From: Dissophora ornata
Taxonomy: Eukaryota > Mortierellomycota > Mortierellomycetes > Mortierellales > Mortierellaceae
Assembly: GCA_025201705.1 (NCBI GenBank)
Contig: MU617086.1
Location: 1 to 24,027, forward strand
Reading direction: 5' to 3'
DNA: 24,027 bases
The notes under the pieces are model-generated. The model made no database searches. It was not told the DNA's origin and was given only the letters and a program-made list of their open reading frames with translations. Below, one piece after another: positions 1 through 9,036 of the stretch. Position numbers and translations under genes: made by a program. Numbering within the stretch: the stretch's first letter is position 1; each line of letters begins with the position of its first letter.

Positions 1-760
1 ATTCCGTTTCCGGGGGACAAGAGGAACGAGAGGGGAGCAGGGCAGGGCAAACAGAGATAGAGAGAGATGCTAACAGTGTGAATGAAATAGAACGCAACGA
101 GAGCAAACACAAACAACCAAAATGACAAAAATAGGGGGCTGGACAGGGTGGGAGAGAAGGTTGAAGATGTTGTCTATTGTGTGTTGTGTACATGTACTAT
201 GTAGATGTTTGTGCCCGGCAGAAACGAGGGAACGATCAGGAAAGAGAGCAACGAGGGAGACGTTGGAAGGGTGGGGGAGTAAAGACGCCTACTTTGATGG
301 CAGCTTCGGGTGCGAGGGAAGGGAAGGGGGAACGATTAACGCGGGGCTGCGATGAAATAAAAAGGGAGTGCACACCGAGCAGACTGAACACGGGGTGGTG
401 AGGACCGAAACAACAACGAACACGGCGTTTGGGGATGGACAAAGGGCGGGGTTTTGTGTGGATACGAATGTCAGGTTAGGGGTGCGTGGGCATTGTGTAT
501 GTGTGTGCGATCGGTCGATATGCGGCTTCGAGGATCCTGGCGTGGAGCGGGAGACGAGGGACGAGGGTGTTACCTGTGAGAAGAGAGTGAATGGGTCCAG
601 GATCGGATGCTGATGGAAGATGTGAATGCGATTGAGGGAGGAAGAAAAGCAAAGGAGGTGCAAGAAAGGAAAGGGGTTGCAGAAAGAGAAAGAGTGTGAG
701 AGCAGACGAATCGACTGAAAAGGGTCATGATGATGCACCAGGCGGGCTGGATTGTCTCAA
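1..760 (-). promoter_or_regulatory. probable leader/promoter of a minus-strand gene off the left edge
   Basis: Read on the minus strand, this stretch is strongly pyrimidine-rich (runs of CT, TTTC and CCCT), like the leaders of the other genes in this window. A good 5' splice site, CTCACAG|GTAACA, has its last exon base at 574. That would suit a non-coding first exon spliced to a coding exon beyond base 1. The open frames here are low-complexity Ser/Pro/Phe/Leu translations typical of CT-rich DNA and do not look like protein. No domain is recognisable on either strand. The assignment is inference from composition and one splice site. Confidence 0.35.
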
Positions 761-1041
761 CGCGTGGATTTGAATGGAAAAAGTTATTTGATGTCTATTG
801 TTATTTGCTCACTCTGTCCCACTTTCTATGACAGCCTTTTCTTTATTTTTGCGCTGCTCTTTTCCCTAAACTGCTCCGCAGAGGCAGGATCTTCATTGCA
901 AACGCCGACAATGCGACAAAGCAAATCAAATCCTGCCAGATCATCGAAATTAACCCCTTCCGCAGTGCAGTAACTCCCACCCTGGCTGTTTCCAGGTTGC
1001 GACCAGGCTGTCCTCATTTGTTGTTGTGTTTTTTCTTTTTT
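761..1041. other. intergenic, nothing recognised
   Basis: This lies between the 3' end of the Ras gene and the CT-rich leader to its left. Short open frames exist on both strands but none shows a domain, a plausible start context or splice-site support. A T-rich tract runs from about 1029 to 1044, just beyond the probable Ras poly(A) signal. Confidence 0.4.
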
Positions 1042-1047
1042 TTTATT
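1042..1047 (-). terminator. AATAAA poly(A) signal of the Ras gene
   Basis: A perfect AATAAA on the minus strand starts 43 bases after the Ras stop codon and is followed by an A/G-rich stretch. The position is normal for cleavage and polyadenylation of that transcript. It is called from motif and spacing only. Confidence 0.5.
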
Positions 1048-1089
1048 TGGCAGCCAATTAGCAATATGCCAAGAGTGAAAATAGAATAT

Positions 1090-2354
1090 TTACATGACGG
1101 TGCAACAACACCTCTCCTTCGTCGCTCCCTCTTCACCATCAGCCATTTCCATCGGAGCTGGGGGTGTCGGACTTTTCACGTAACCCATCGTCACGAGTGG
1201 CGAGATATGGTTTGCCCTGGTGTCGTGAGAACTATCTCCTGTCGCGTTGTCGTTCTCATGATCAGCATATCCTCCCTGTTGGCGCGTCTGTACGATTTTG
1301 CGGACCAGCTCGTGCACCATTTCATGGATATTGTACCCTGTCTTTGCACTGGTTTTTTTTTTGTTTTCGCATGAAAAACACACGAAGGAATAAGCCAACG
1401 AAAAAGGTCAGCTCCCGTGTATCAAGGATTTCTTTGAAAGCAATACAAAACCCAAAATTACCTGGTCTCGATGTAGAGCCCATTGGAGAGCTCAGCAAAC
1501 TCCTGTCCGATCTCGGGTGCTACCTGGCGATCGTCTTCCAAGTCCGACTTGTTGGCAGCAACCACAATCGGAACATTCTCCTTTAACGCGACAAAAAGTG
1601 ATATGAAGCTGCCAGTCAACATCAACATTGGAAACGTGCCAATAAAAAAGGATGCGCGTACTTACTGATTCTTTAGCGCGCCAGATCTGATCGCGAAAGC
1701 CAACCAGTTCTTGGAATGAGCTCATGGATGCGATTGAGTATACGCAGATGAAGCCATCTCCTGCTCTTTTATTTCGTTTCCCCATGTAAACGAAATATCG
1801 TCATCGTCAGTGTGTTTGAGACCATCAACATTGGAAGTATGGCCCAATATTATCATTTTTTAAAGCTCACCTCAGAAACTGATCGTTCCAATGTCCTCTG
1901 TACTCATGTTGACCTGCAGTGTCAATAATATCTAGAGTGTATTCTTTCCCATCGACCTCGATGTGCTTGCAATACGAGTCTTCGATCGTCGGATCATATC
2001 TGCCAGTGATAAAAACAAGAGGAAAAATTAGCAAAGATGGAAGTAATTTATTAGGACACTATTGTCAGTATCACAGAGATTCATCGCTGGATATATTGCA
2101 TCCAAGAACATCTCCACTGTTTCGCAAGCAAGCATGAAAAAAGGTACGTACTCATCGTGGAACCTATAACAAGAGGTCGTAGTGAGGAACGGTCAAAGGA
2201 TACACGATTAGAGACAAACACGTAATGTTCAACTAAAAGGACAGACGATTCACCCAACTCGAACCTACTGATCGCGAAGAAAGCGTAGCGTCATAGCAGA
2301 CTTGCCAACAGCCCCGTCGCCTACAACAACAATGGAAAATCTTGGGCCGGGCAT
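1090..2354 (-). CDS. Ras-family small GTPase (prenylated), six exons
   Basis: Exons by splice sites and reading frame: 2354-2269, 2163-2152 (12 bases), 1999-1871, 1765-1666, 1580-1462 and 1348-1090. They join in frame to 234 residues. All nucleotide-binding motifs are present: P-loop GDGAVGKS (12-19), switch I YDPTIED (34-40), DTAGQ (59-63, keeping the catalytic Gln), NKSD (119-122) and ETSAK (147-151). The protein ends in CCCTVM: CTVM is a CaaX box for prenylation, probably farnesylation because X is Met, and the two preceding Cys are possible palmitoylation sites. Its role is a GTP/GDP switch at membranes, probably in growth or morphogenesis signalling; the exact subfamily is not clear. Oddities are a P-loop of Rho/Rac type (Gly-Asp-Gly-Ala), His after the switch II Gln, and a tail of about 60 residues after the G domain. 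The start is the first ATG in its frame. Confidence 0.95.
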
Positions 2355-3102
2355 TGTACTGTTTCTTTCTTTGTTCCGGAAAATAGGTGCCTGGATTATT
2401 ATTTTTTTGGTATTCTTTGACGTGAACGAGTGTAATACAGATCTCAGATCGCCTTGATGAGATCCCTTCCCATCAAAAATTCGGAAATTGAGTAAAGGAA
2501 AGAAAAGCAGAAATGACGGAGTAGAGAAAAGGCAGGGCGAGAAGGACAGTTCCAATGTGAGCGATACGTGAGTGGAAGGGAAAGTCCAGTAACGATGCAA
2601 GAGAATACAGATCGCAGAAATGAAGAAAAGGGAAAAAAAAAAAGAAAAGGATCCAAAGGGGTTGACATAGTTTTTAATACGAAGGAATCGCTGTGCTGGG
2701 TCCAATACGATGTGTTTTGTGTTCGCAAGGGATAATTGCAAGGGATAGATGAAAAATGGCAGGACAGCACGGTGGCAGAGTCATCACATTCGCTAACGCG
2801 AACCGTCAAACCGCCAGCGCTTCTAACTGTGCTTATCAACAATCTCGTTTGCATTACACCCCTTCGCATGGAAACCATGGAGCCGGAGCCCCTGTCTTCA
2901 GCATTTATCTCTTGGTCTTCCCATTACTTGTTGTATACCCACCCCATATGCACTCCTTGTTACAGAATGCTGAAGCCCTTATTTATTTTTGCAATCGGGA
3001 ATCCTATCTTGACTTTCATTACAACGAAGGATCTGTATAGCCTATAGATCCTTGTTCTTGTTGGCGCGTCCCCCTCCTGCATCAAGACGCTTTGGACCTG
3101 GA
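2355..3102 (-). promoter_or_regulatory. Ras gene leader/promoter and downstream flank of the next gene
   Basis: On the minus strand, 2370-2700 is CT-rich with T runs (A runs on the plus strand near 2633-2645), like a fungal core promoter or leader. A short ATG frame of nine codons, MGRDLIKAI then stop, lies at 2473-2444, 89 bases before the Ras ATG, and would be a uORF if transcription starts upstream of it. An AATAAA-like stretch on the minus strand near 2980-2990 could serve the charged protein that ends at 3103. No coding sequence is recognised. Confidence 0.35.
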
Positions 3103-3912
3103 CTAAACTTTAATAGATCGTTTGATCTTGGACCAGACACGACGCCAGCAGCTGCTTCCTCCTTCCTTAGGGTGACCTTGATAGACAAACTGCTTCATGT
3201 GGAGTGAGGGCAGTGGCGCTTGATCAAGCTGCTGCTGACAACAACTGAAAATAATGTCTTGATCCATTCTAGATCGCTCCTGTTCCTGTTCCTGTTCCTG
3301 GCGGCATTCTTCCGAATGCAGCTTATCATGCGACGCTGACCGGCATAATGTTGTGTCGTCAATGGATCTGATGTTTTTCAAGAGCAATTCCGCCACGCGA
3401 CTGCGACTACGTCCCGCGAATCTGAATGATTCATATCTCGCGGTTGAATAACCTTCGGTTTCCTCATCGCTGCCACCTCCACCGCTGCAATTGACTCGGT
3501 CTCCATTTTGACCAGATCCAGAACGACCCTGGTCACTACTCTGACTTGTACTAATCTTGTCCTTTTTAAGTTTCAAAGTCCGTTTCTTTTTTACGACCTC
3601 CTTTTCTAGTTTATCTTTTCGCTTTTGCTCTTTTCGCTCTCGTTTCTGTTGCTTGGCAAGTTTTCTGGTTTGTTTGTACTCCTGATACTCGCGCTCATCC
3701 GCTTCATCTTCCGAGTTTGGCTGATCAAACCTTTCCTCCAGCTCTGCCAGATAATTTTTGTTGGCTTTGGGTCCTCTCTGATGGTCATGACTTGACAGTA
3801 ATGCTCCTGTAGTCAGCGCGGCAATCGCGGACTGTTTAAGTCCAGCAGGAGCTGCATATCGGTCCTCGAGAACCGACGAGGGTATATATGAATCAATGAT
3901 GGATGTATTATA
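3103..3912 (-). CDS. unrecognised charged protein, 3' coding exon (5' end not resolved)
   Basis: A single minus-strand frame stays open from about 3912 to the TAA at 3103, roughly 265 codons. There is no in-frame ATG until near its C-terminus, so this must be the last exon of a spliced gene or a pseudogene. The translation has an acidic/basic stretch rich in Glu, Lys and Arg with coiled-coil character, around positions 3590-3760 of the DNA. Next comes a Ser/Gly-rich acidic linker, then an EQEQEQE run from the tandem TTCCTG repeat near 3281-3301, and finally a basic Trp/Lys/Arg tail. Acceptor AG candidates lie near 3848 and 3834. Upstream donors at 4308 (GTATGT) and 4066 (GTAAGT) could lead into it. 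I recognise no family. It could be a nuclear or nucleolar protein because of its basic content, but that is a guess. Confidence 0.5.
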   Translation of the reverse strand, partial: YNTSIIDSYIPSSVLEDRYAAPAGLKQSAIAALTTGALLSSHDHQRGPKANKNYLAELEERFDQPNSEDEADEREYQEYKQTRKLAKQQKRERKEQKRKDKLEKEVVKKKRTLKLKKDKISTSQSSDQGRSGSGQNGDRVNCSGGGGSDEETEGYSTARYESFRFAGRSRSRVAELLLKNIRSIDDTTLCRSASHDKLHSEECRQEQEQEQERSRMDQDIIFSCCQQQLDQAPLPSLHMKQFVYQGHPKEGGSSCWRRVWSKIKRSIKV

Positions 3913-4700
3913 TTACCCCTTTGAGTCCTTTTTTAAACCAGAAGGGAAAGGGTGAATGTTAATTAAACATACGAATTATAAGGGCGACAGGGGGTGGTAG
4001 ACAGGCAGTGGTCAGCAAGGGAAAATGGTCGAAAAAGACGGAGAACCTGACAAATATGACACTTACAAGGGGCAGGAGAATAGCTCTGTGGGGTATGGTC
4101 TACTTGTCAGATATAGACGATTTTCTTTCCAAGCAATAAAGAGAAAGAGATAGGAAGAGATAGAGTGAGGCAAAGTGAGGCAGAAAGAGGTTGAGAGAGT
4201 GAGCGCGGTTGGTTGGGGAACTGTGATTGTCCGGTCTCTGAGTAGCTTGCAGGGGAAGTGACATGGACCGTGCGACGTCAAATAGGGTTCGCGTCTTATA
4301 GTACATACTCTGCAGAGGGCGGATTCGTGCAACAGCCTGCGGCCAAATTAATGATGGATATAGAAGAATGGCGTTGGCGTTGAAGGAAAGAACGAGAGAC
4401 AAATGAAAGCAAAGAAACAAAGAAACCATGATGGATAATGTGCTTCGATAAATTCTTAAATGAATATAAAGGATCCTCCGTCCTTCGTAGTCTGCGCCCC
4501 CTTTCGACTTCGTGAACCTGTTGCGACCACATTGGCGGCTAATTCCATAGTCACGCCACCAGATTGCCGCTGGGTGAAAAGAGAGAAAGAAAAACGGAAA
4601 AGAAAAAAGAGCTGCTTGGCGACAATGGAACCTGGATGCTAGATGGCTCAGGACACCATGTCTACGTTCCATGGACAAGGAAAGACTCTTGTTGCTCATT
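3913..4700 (-). promoter_or_regulatory. probable 5' exons/leader of the charged protein gene
   Basis: On the minus strand this stretch is pyrimidine-rich (CTCTTTCTC and TTTTCT runs). It carries two strong 5' splice sites: GA|GTATGT with intron start at 4308, and CCTT|GTAAGT with intron start at 4066. These fit one or two leader exons spliced to the open frame ending at 3103. I could not find an ATG exon that joins it in frame with confidence, so the start of that gene stays open. The competing open frames here look like translated CT-rich DNA. Confidence 0.3.
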
Positions 4701-4978
4701 CAAGCCTTTTAAAATCATTTTAATTCAGAATGGAGAATAAGAGTCTCGGCCTTCACGCTCGCTCGTTCTATTGCAATAAGCGTTGCTTATGTCACGATTC
4801 GCACCAGCAGCTTGGAAAGCGGCGATAGCTTCGTCCTAATTTCTACTTCTTGGTGCAGTCGAATGAGGGAAGTCAGGGCGCATCCCTTTTCGCGCGTGTC
4901 TCATGCATAGTACCCACGCATCTCCCCGCATGGTTAGAGTCAGCTAACCATGTCTCTTCGCGAAGGTTGAGCATATGT
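4701..4978. other. intergenic, nothing recognised
   Basis: This lies between the leader of the charged protein gene and the 3' end of DIS3. No open frame of note, RNA gene or repeat is visible. Confidence 0.4.
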
Positions 4979-4984
4979 TTTATT
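4979..4984 (-). terminator. AATAAA poly(A) signal of DIS3
   Basis: A perfect AATAAA on the minus strand starts 60 bases after the DIS3 stop codon, a normal distance for 3' end formation. Called from motif and position only. Confidence 0.5.
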
Positions 4985-5043
4985 TAAAAGAATGCGACAT
5001 GGTCTACAAGTACAAAGTAACAAGGAAGAGCAAACATCAACAT

Positions 5044-8000
5044 TTACATCTTGGACCGTTTGCCACCACGCTTCGACTCGTCAATTCCCTGGGACTGTCC
5101 CTCGCGCTTCTTCAATGCACTACTTCCATTTGGCACAAAGGCGGTAGGGTCCACCAAAGAGGTAACAGCATGTGCCTCGGGATCATCCTTGTTACAGATA
5201 CCATGGACACTAATACCCTCGATCCAAGGCTGCAACAAATCCATCTTGAGCTTTTGTCTCATGCCACCCTCGCCACCTCCCTTCAGATCATCATCAATTG
5301 AGATCTGCACCATGACCTTCTGGAAAAGCTGGATCTGCTTCTTGGGTGTCTGGCCTTCTTCTAAATGCTCTGTGGATTGCAGAGAGTCTGTTTCCGGGTT
5401 ATAAATCAATATGGGCTGTGGCGCTGCGTTTGAACCGGCTCCGTCAGCAGTCTTGGGGGCCTTTGCACTGGCATAGACAATGCCCTCAATTCCGTATTTA
5501 GGAACGAGGACAATAAACGCGTTCTTGAGAATGCGAATAACGAAGCCCTCTTCTTCCTCAACCTTGTTTTTGAAAAACAGATGCGTGAATAATTCAACAG
5601 AACTGCGAGCTGCCTGCTGAGCCATGCGGTTACGATGGTTCAAAACTAAAAACGTGTGGAAATAAAATCAATTTAGCACGCTTCCTTTTTCCTTTGTTTT
5701 CGACACCTTAGCAAAAAGGGGCGGGGAGAGAACATACCTCCACAAAGTTCATTCATAGACTCCTTGTCTGTCAGCTCGGGACCATAAGAAATGGTATGAT
5801 CGATAGCAGCATGCAGCTGACGATGAACCATGACATCTATTTCGTCAACAAAGGATAAATGTATTAGTCAAAATAATCTTTCCCTTCTAATGTTGAGTTG
5901 CAAGGTTACGACAGAGAGCGCGGTAGCAATCTTACCAGAGTAACGACGGATGGGAGAGGTGAAGTGGGTGTAGATTTCCGTGGCAAGACCATAATGCCTA
6001 AACTCTGGCACTGTCATCGATCCTGAGCAAAAGTACAATGCCTGCATCATGCATCGCGTCGTCATGATTCGAAGTAATTTGTTAAAATATGGTTCTTCTG
6101 GGATCACAGCGTTATCCAGAGACTCTGACAGGGCCTTGGAAGTAGAGTGATCGATGGTGATGCCCATCCTAGAGACAGCCTTTTCAAGTTTCTCAAAGCT
6201 GGAGGCTGGAGGGGTGGGATGGCAACGCAACATGGCAGAATCAGGAAACTTTTCGAAAATCTTGCGAGCGACTGAAATATTGGCCAACAACATGAATTCC
6301 TCGACCAGTGCGTTGGTTTCTTTGAGTTCTTTCATCTCGACATCAACAGGGTCCTGGGTATCGCGCTCCAAGTTGAATCGAACCTCGGGACTTGCCAAAG
6401 TCAAAGCGCCCATATCCAAGCGCTTCTGCTTAAGCTTTTTGGCGAGCTGGTTCAGGATCCTGATGCCTTTAGTGATATCATCCTGCATGCGCTCATCGTC
6501 AATTCGGTTCTGAGCTTCCTCGTATGTAAGGGACGCCTTTGATGCAATGACACTCTTTGTGAACCGAACATCCATGATTTCGGCATTCTCGTTCAACACC
6601 CAGATGCATGAGAATGCAAGACGTTCGACATTGGACCGCAAAGAACACAGATTTGTGCCCAGCAATCCAGGCAACATGTCAATTCTCTTGTCCACCAGAT
6701 ACACAGTTGTTCCACGGCTGGCAGCCTCCTGATCCATGACATTACCGGGTTTCACAAAGTGAGTAACATCAGCAATGTGAACTCCAACTTGGTAGTTGCC
6801 GTTTAGAAGCGGAATCACGTGGAGCGCATCATCGATATCTGTACATCCGGGAGGATCGATACTGCAAACGTTCAACGAGCGGAAATCCTCGCGGCCGCAA
6901 AAGTGCTCAGGTTGTACCACCCAGTTCTCCCCCTCAACAGGGAGCAAACTCAACACCTGTTTCGAGAATTCATGGAAGGGAACATCGTGCTCCAACAACA
7001 ACACCTCAGTCTCCGTTGATTTGTCGCCAGCCTCGCCCAATGAGCGGATGAAATGTCCGATGGGATACCTGGAAGTTTTTGGCCAAGAATCAATAGAAAC
7101 AATGACGCGCTGGCCCAGCAAAGAATGAGCCTGTCGTGTCCTGAACCTAATCTTTGGAATCTTGGACTCCATGGCATAGAACAAAACGTTGATGGGGGCG
7201 CTGGATCCAGCCGGGGTATGAACTGACTTGCGGTCGATGAATCCACAGTACTGTCTCCAGTTGCGGCGAATGATTCCAACGATCTTTCCACATGGCTGAG
7301 GAGTATCCAGCTTCGAGTCATCAGACATTTTCGACGCATCTGTCATAGGGGTGTCCTCGTTATGGGCGGCAGCTTCCTGCTCCGCCTTCAGGCTCTCTTC
7401 TTCCTCCTTCTCCTCTTCCTCATCAATGACGACTCCTGTTGGGGTTGTGCGCCACTCTGACTTTGGCAAAAGCTCCACTGCAACAATGTCTCCATCAATA
7501 GCGCGGTTCAAATGCTCTCGTCCAACGATAAGAATAGTGCCCTCGATTCCGTCGATCTTGGTATAAATGGACCCCTATAATTAAAGTAAAACGGAAGAAC
7601 CAATGTTAACCACAAAACCCTCTGAGGAATTCATTGTCCATCATGCTTTGTCTACGAAAATCGTCTTCGGATTCTTACCTCCAGGTAGTTATGACTGCTG
7701 ATGCCCAGCTTTCCCTGGTAGTACTTTCCACTCTTGATACCGTTCGACAAATGTGCGGGGGAGAGGTGCTCGGCGTACATCATCTGCTGTCCTTCATCCA
7801 GTTCCTTTGCATCCGAGATCATATCCAAAAGCTCTGTGTTGTCCAATGCCTCAATGTATCGCTTGACTTATTGCAAAGAAAAATAAGCATTTCTTAATAT
7901 CTGATGAAAGTGTACTCTTCAGCAACATATCCATTATTAACTAGTTATCCTCAAAGTACAAACCTGAAATTGCCTGGAGACCATCTGCAGTTGCTTTGGC

Positions 8001-8657
8001 CCTGTTCGCTGCATCGTCTGTCATCATAACAACTGAAACCTTGGGCTTGAGATTCTGGATATGGTTTCCGTACCATTTCGTGGCGACGCGAATAGCACGA
8101 TCATTGCGGTCGTTGGGGGATTCGTCCTTGAGTTTCTCGATAAAGGTCTCCCTGTGATGTTCATTCGAGAATACATAAAAGTGCTTTTCCTTATTGCTGA
8201 TCATGTCGCGGACTCGCTTATGGATTGGTAGTGAAAGGTGCTTGACCTCCTCCAAGACCGTTTGCAGTACAATGACGTTTGTAATCTGGGGTTTTTCCAT
8301 CACATCGATCTATAGAGTTGGTACGTTAGAATGCGATTGCGTGTCAAAGACACCTAGCGGCATCAATCGCAATAGGGAACGCAGCCGCAATTGATGGCTA
8401 TTGCACCTCAGTGTCGTCGTTTGAAAAGCTCGCAAAATTACCTGGTTCATGAAGATGTTGGTGTCAGGAATGATATAGTGCGGCAGGGGGAACAACTTGT
8501 TGACACCTGGAGTTGCACTAAGGACAGTCTCGGTATGTTCACAGGCTTTGCAAGCCTCGGCCGAGCACCAGATATCATCTCGAAGGTAGTGCTCCTTGAC
8601 GACCTTCAACACCTTGCCGGACTTCGTCTTTTTCACAAACTGCTTTTGCCTGAGCAT
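5044..8657 (-). CDS. DIS3: exosome exoribonuclease/endonuclease DIS3 (Rrp44), six exons
   Basis: Exons 8657-8442, 8309-7964, 7866-7679, 7574-5936, 5836-5738 and 5645-5044 join in frame to 1029 residues, the usual length of the family. DIS3 is the catalytic subunit of the RNA exosome, degrading RNA 3' to 5' and cutting internally, in nucleus and cytoplasm. Domains in order: CR3 cysteines C31, C36 and C39; PIN endonuclease with PDTNIF (Asp65) and NDRNDRAIR (138-146); CSD1 (about 225-290); an acidic insert rich in Glu (about 300-340); CSD2 (about 345-440); RNB with SIDPPGCTDIDDAL (488-501), whose Asp cluster binds the catalytic metals, and HFTSPIRRYS just before the exon 4/5 junction; S1 (about 860-960); and a basic Lys/Arg tail that may be a nuclear signal. 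Both nuclease sites look intact. The ATG at 8657 precedes MLRQKQFVKK, close to the family's usual start. Confidence 0.98.
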
Positions 8658-9036
8658 GTCGTAGTAGCGTTATTGTATGTTTGTCGTGTTCAGGTTGGGG
8701 GATGAAAAGAGAGAGTGGGAAGGTGAGGAAATAAATGGACGGAATGTCGAGTTGAATGGGCTGACAAATAACTCAGGCGTCCTTGGAAAGACACTTTTTT
8801 TTTTGAGTGCATGGCCCTCCTGCGTGGCTGATTGTTATTGTTTCCCTAATTGACTACATCTGTCCTTGGCCATCGTCAATTAGAGATATATCTCTCTCAG
8901 TAGAGTCCATGGTCCCTGGCGGAGCCGTTGAGTCGGTGCAGCAACGGTTTAAAGTGTATCGAGAGCGCCTCAGCTAGCCTCCACTCCCTCTTCGCTTCTC
9001 ACTTCCCTACTCTCTCCATTCACGAACACCGTCGCC
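8658..9036. promoter_or_regulatory. shared divergent promoter of DIS3 and the BioF-like gene
   Basis: Only 379 bases separate the two start codons, so both genes must be driven from this interval. It contains a T run near 8797-8806, a perfect 14-base palindrome AGAGATATATCTCT at 8882-8895, and a CT-rich leader from about 8976 to the BioF-like ATG at 9037 (context CGCCATGC). An ATG frame of 22 codons at 8909-8977 is a possible uORF. No TATA box is certain, although the palindrome core is AT-only. Confidence 0.6.
8909..8977 (+). promoter_or_regulatory. possible uORF before the BioF-like gene
   Basis: ATG at 8909 in good context (TCCATGG) opens a 22-residue frame, beginning MVPGGAVESV and ending with TAG at 8977, 59 bases before the main ATG. 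If transcription starts upstream of 8909 it could reduce or condition translation of the biotin enzyme. The transcription start is unknown, so this is only a candidate. Confidence 0.3.

Noticed and set aside
2355..2741. In-frame upstream extension of the Ras protein
   Set aside because: The frame is open but has no ATG, and its translation is the Phe/Ser/Leu-rich product of CT-rich leader DNA. The ATG at 2354 gives the normal Ras N-terminus.
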